This document shows positions 39,840 through 40,926 of a DNA stretch of 40,926 nt, piece after piece (the first letter of the stretch is position 1; every line of letters begins with the position of its first letter). A program made the translations under genes and the position numbers. The notes beneath the pieces are model-generated. The model worked only from the letters and a program-made list of their open reading frames with translations, was not told where the DNA came from and made no database searches. This stretch comes from an uncultured Oscillospiraceae bacterium (lineage in GTDB: Bacteria; Bacillota; Clostridia; Oscillospirales; JAAYXM01): contig CAKSEF010000009.1 in the NCBI GenBank assembly GCA_934446465.1, positions 1 to 40,926 on the forward strand, read 5' to 3'.

Positions 39840-40895
39840 TTAACGGTTTTTGAGCATGAATACCTTTTTTCTGAGCTTGCGGAATGCCGGCTCGCCTTTT
39901 TCGACGAGGAAATGAATCGTTTTGTTGAATACAAAGTCATACTCACCCGTAAACTCAACAAAATCACCGTTGAAGCCCTTCTTGAATCTGTAAAGCCCGT
40001 AGAGCGGGTTATCCTCGGAAAGGTCGCCCGAAACACCGCGGAAGTCGTAAATCCTGCATCCGCACTCAACAGCCCACTTAATCATAGTCCATTGAAGCAG
40101 ATAGTTGGGCATGAAATTTCTGTATTTGTTCGACGATGCCCCATATAAGTACCAGACCTTATCTCCGAAATGGACGGCTATAGTGCCGGCAATGGGAATA
40201 TCGCCAGAATATGCCATGTAAAGACGGCACTTATCCCCGAGGTTGTCGAGCATATTTTTAAAGTATTTCGCATCGCGGACAACAAAATTGTCTCGTACGC
40301 CCGTCTCAAGCATCATGTCTGCAAATTCGCCGACCGCCTCTTTTCCGCAGAGCCTGATTTCCACGCCCTTGCGCTCGGCAACGCGTATATTATAGCGCGT
40401 CTTTGAATGGAAAGACGCCATAAGCTCGTCCTCCGTTTTTCCTTCGACGTTCAGGCGAAAGACGAATTTCGGCTGGATACCCGAGAAGTTTTTGCCGGTG
40501 TCATGGCGCTTGTAGCCGAGAGACGACATGAGTTTCGGAAATTCTTCGTCGGTAACGGATATATCCGGGTCGAGCTTTAGGCAATACGCGTTGTATTTCT
40601 TTGCGAGACTGCGTGCGCCGTCGGTAAGCTCTTCTATGGTGGCTTTGTCGGTTATATCGCAGACGGGAGCGCGCGCCGCATACATTATGCTGTATGGAAT
40701 ATACGGAACTTTCCTTATGAGCAGAGACATAGCACCCCGTATTTTTCCGTCATCCCCGCGGACAAACACTCCCTCCCAGGTCCAGTCCGGCTTCTGCTTG
40801 CTCCACGGATATGACTGGAGAAAATGTCCCTTCGGGTGGTTTTCTATGAAAGCTTCGTATTCTTCGAGCGTTTCTTTCGTAACAAATTCGACCAT
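39840..40895 (-). CDS. FemABX-family peptidoglycan bridge aminoacyltransferase
   Basis: This is a 351-residue enzyme with two GNAT-like halves. Such enzymes use aminoacyl-tRNA to attach amino acids to the stem-peptide side chain of lipid II or its precursor. Family marks include HPKGHFLQSYPWSKQK at the start, KLDPDI, the conserved SFHSKTRYNIRVAERKGV segment, LYGASSNKYRNFMPNYLLQW, and the C-terminal YDFRGVSGD...LYRFKKGF. Length fits FemX-type proteins without the long coiled-coil arm of FemA. The added amino acid cannot be told from sequence. The start is ATG 40895 with GGAGG. The racemase-like gene follows after 22 bp. Confidence 0.9.
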   Translation of the reverse strand: MVEFVTKETLEEYEAFIENHPKGHFLQSYPWSKQKPDWTWEGVFVRGDDGKIRGAMSLLIRKVPYIPYSIMYAARAPVCDITDKATIEELTDGARSLAKKYNAYCLKLDPDISVTDEEFPKLMSSLGYKRHDTGKNFSGIQPKFVFRLNVEGKTEDELMASFHSKTRYNIRVAERKGVEIRLCGKEAVGEFADMMLETGVRDNFVVRDAKYFKNMLDNLGDKCRLYMAYSGDIPIAGTIAVHFGDKVWYLYGASSNKYRNFMPNYLLQWTMIKWAVECGCRIYDFRGVSGDLSEDNPLYGLYRFKKGFNGDFVEFTGEYDFVFNKTIHFLVEKGEPAFRKLRKKVFMLKNR

Positions 40896-40926
40896 GTCGA
40901 GCCTCCTGAAAGCGTTAAAAATATCC

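Overview
The window looks like a chromosome segment from a Gram-positive, anaerobic-type Clostridia bacterium, perhaps a gut Oscillospirales or relative. The evidence is a Firmicutes-type division and cell-wall (dcw) cluster, S-layer-homology (SLH) surface proteins, a DarA-HolB-RicT cluster, KtrAB potassium uptake, and a MurE with the DNPR motif of the meso-diaminopimelate type. The species cannot be named from the sequence alone. No rRNA, tRNA or CRISPR array was seen.

Region 1 (about 1-10,760) is an ion-homeostasis island between decayed mobile-element genes. On the left is the end of a sigma-70-like gene of the kind carried by integrative elements, broken by an in-frame stop. On the right are a frameshifted tnpV gene and a small companion ORF. 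Between them, all on the + strand and tightly packed, are a KdpD-like kinase, a KdpE-like regulator, KtrB, KtrA, a PiT phosphate permease, its DUF47/PhoU-like partner, a CNNM/CorC-type magnesium protein (frameshifted) and a Ca2+-type P-type ATPase. A 23-residue Asp/Pro-rich ORF sits just before the CNNM gene and recalls the E. coli MgtL magnesium-sensing leader peptide. The first promoter carries an 11-bp-spaced direct repeat placed like an OmpR/PhoB-family activator site.

Region 2 (about 11,000-25,260) is the dcw cluster: mraZ, rsmH, ftsL, a PASTA-containing class B PBP (ftsI/spoVD), murE, murF, mraY, ftsW, murG, murA, ftsQ and ftsZ. murD, murC and murB are absent. mraZ has a clear promoter followed by AGTGG-type repeats that match MraZ operators. 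A second, inverted copy of the repeat lies about 150 bp upstream. ftsZ has its own promoter and terminator.

Region 3 (25,340-30,400) holds two divergent secreted SLH proteins: a 1,103-residue protein with about six tandem beta-rich repeats, and a 456-residue protein with InlB/Flg_new-type repeats. Each has a near-consensus promoter, and terminators separate them from their convergent neighbours.

Region 4 (30,400-35,100, - strand) appears to be one operon: a ComEA-like helix-hairpin-helix protein, an OmpR-family regulator, a histidine kinase, a GerMN lipoprotein and an O-acetylhomoserine sulfhydrylase. The regulator-kinase-GerMN lipoprotein order parallels MtrA-MtrB-LpqB of Actinobacteria. 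A D,D-carboxypeptidase gene (dacF-like) diverges from it, and the -10 boxes of the two promoters overlap.

Region 5 (36,400-40,926, - strand) contains femX-like, alanine-racemase-like, darA (c-di-AMP receptor), holB and ricT genes. Much of the window outside the ion island therefore concerns building, crosslinking, trimming or coating the cell wall.
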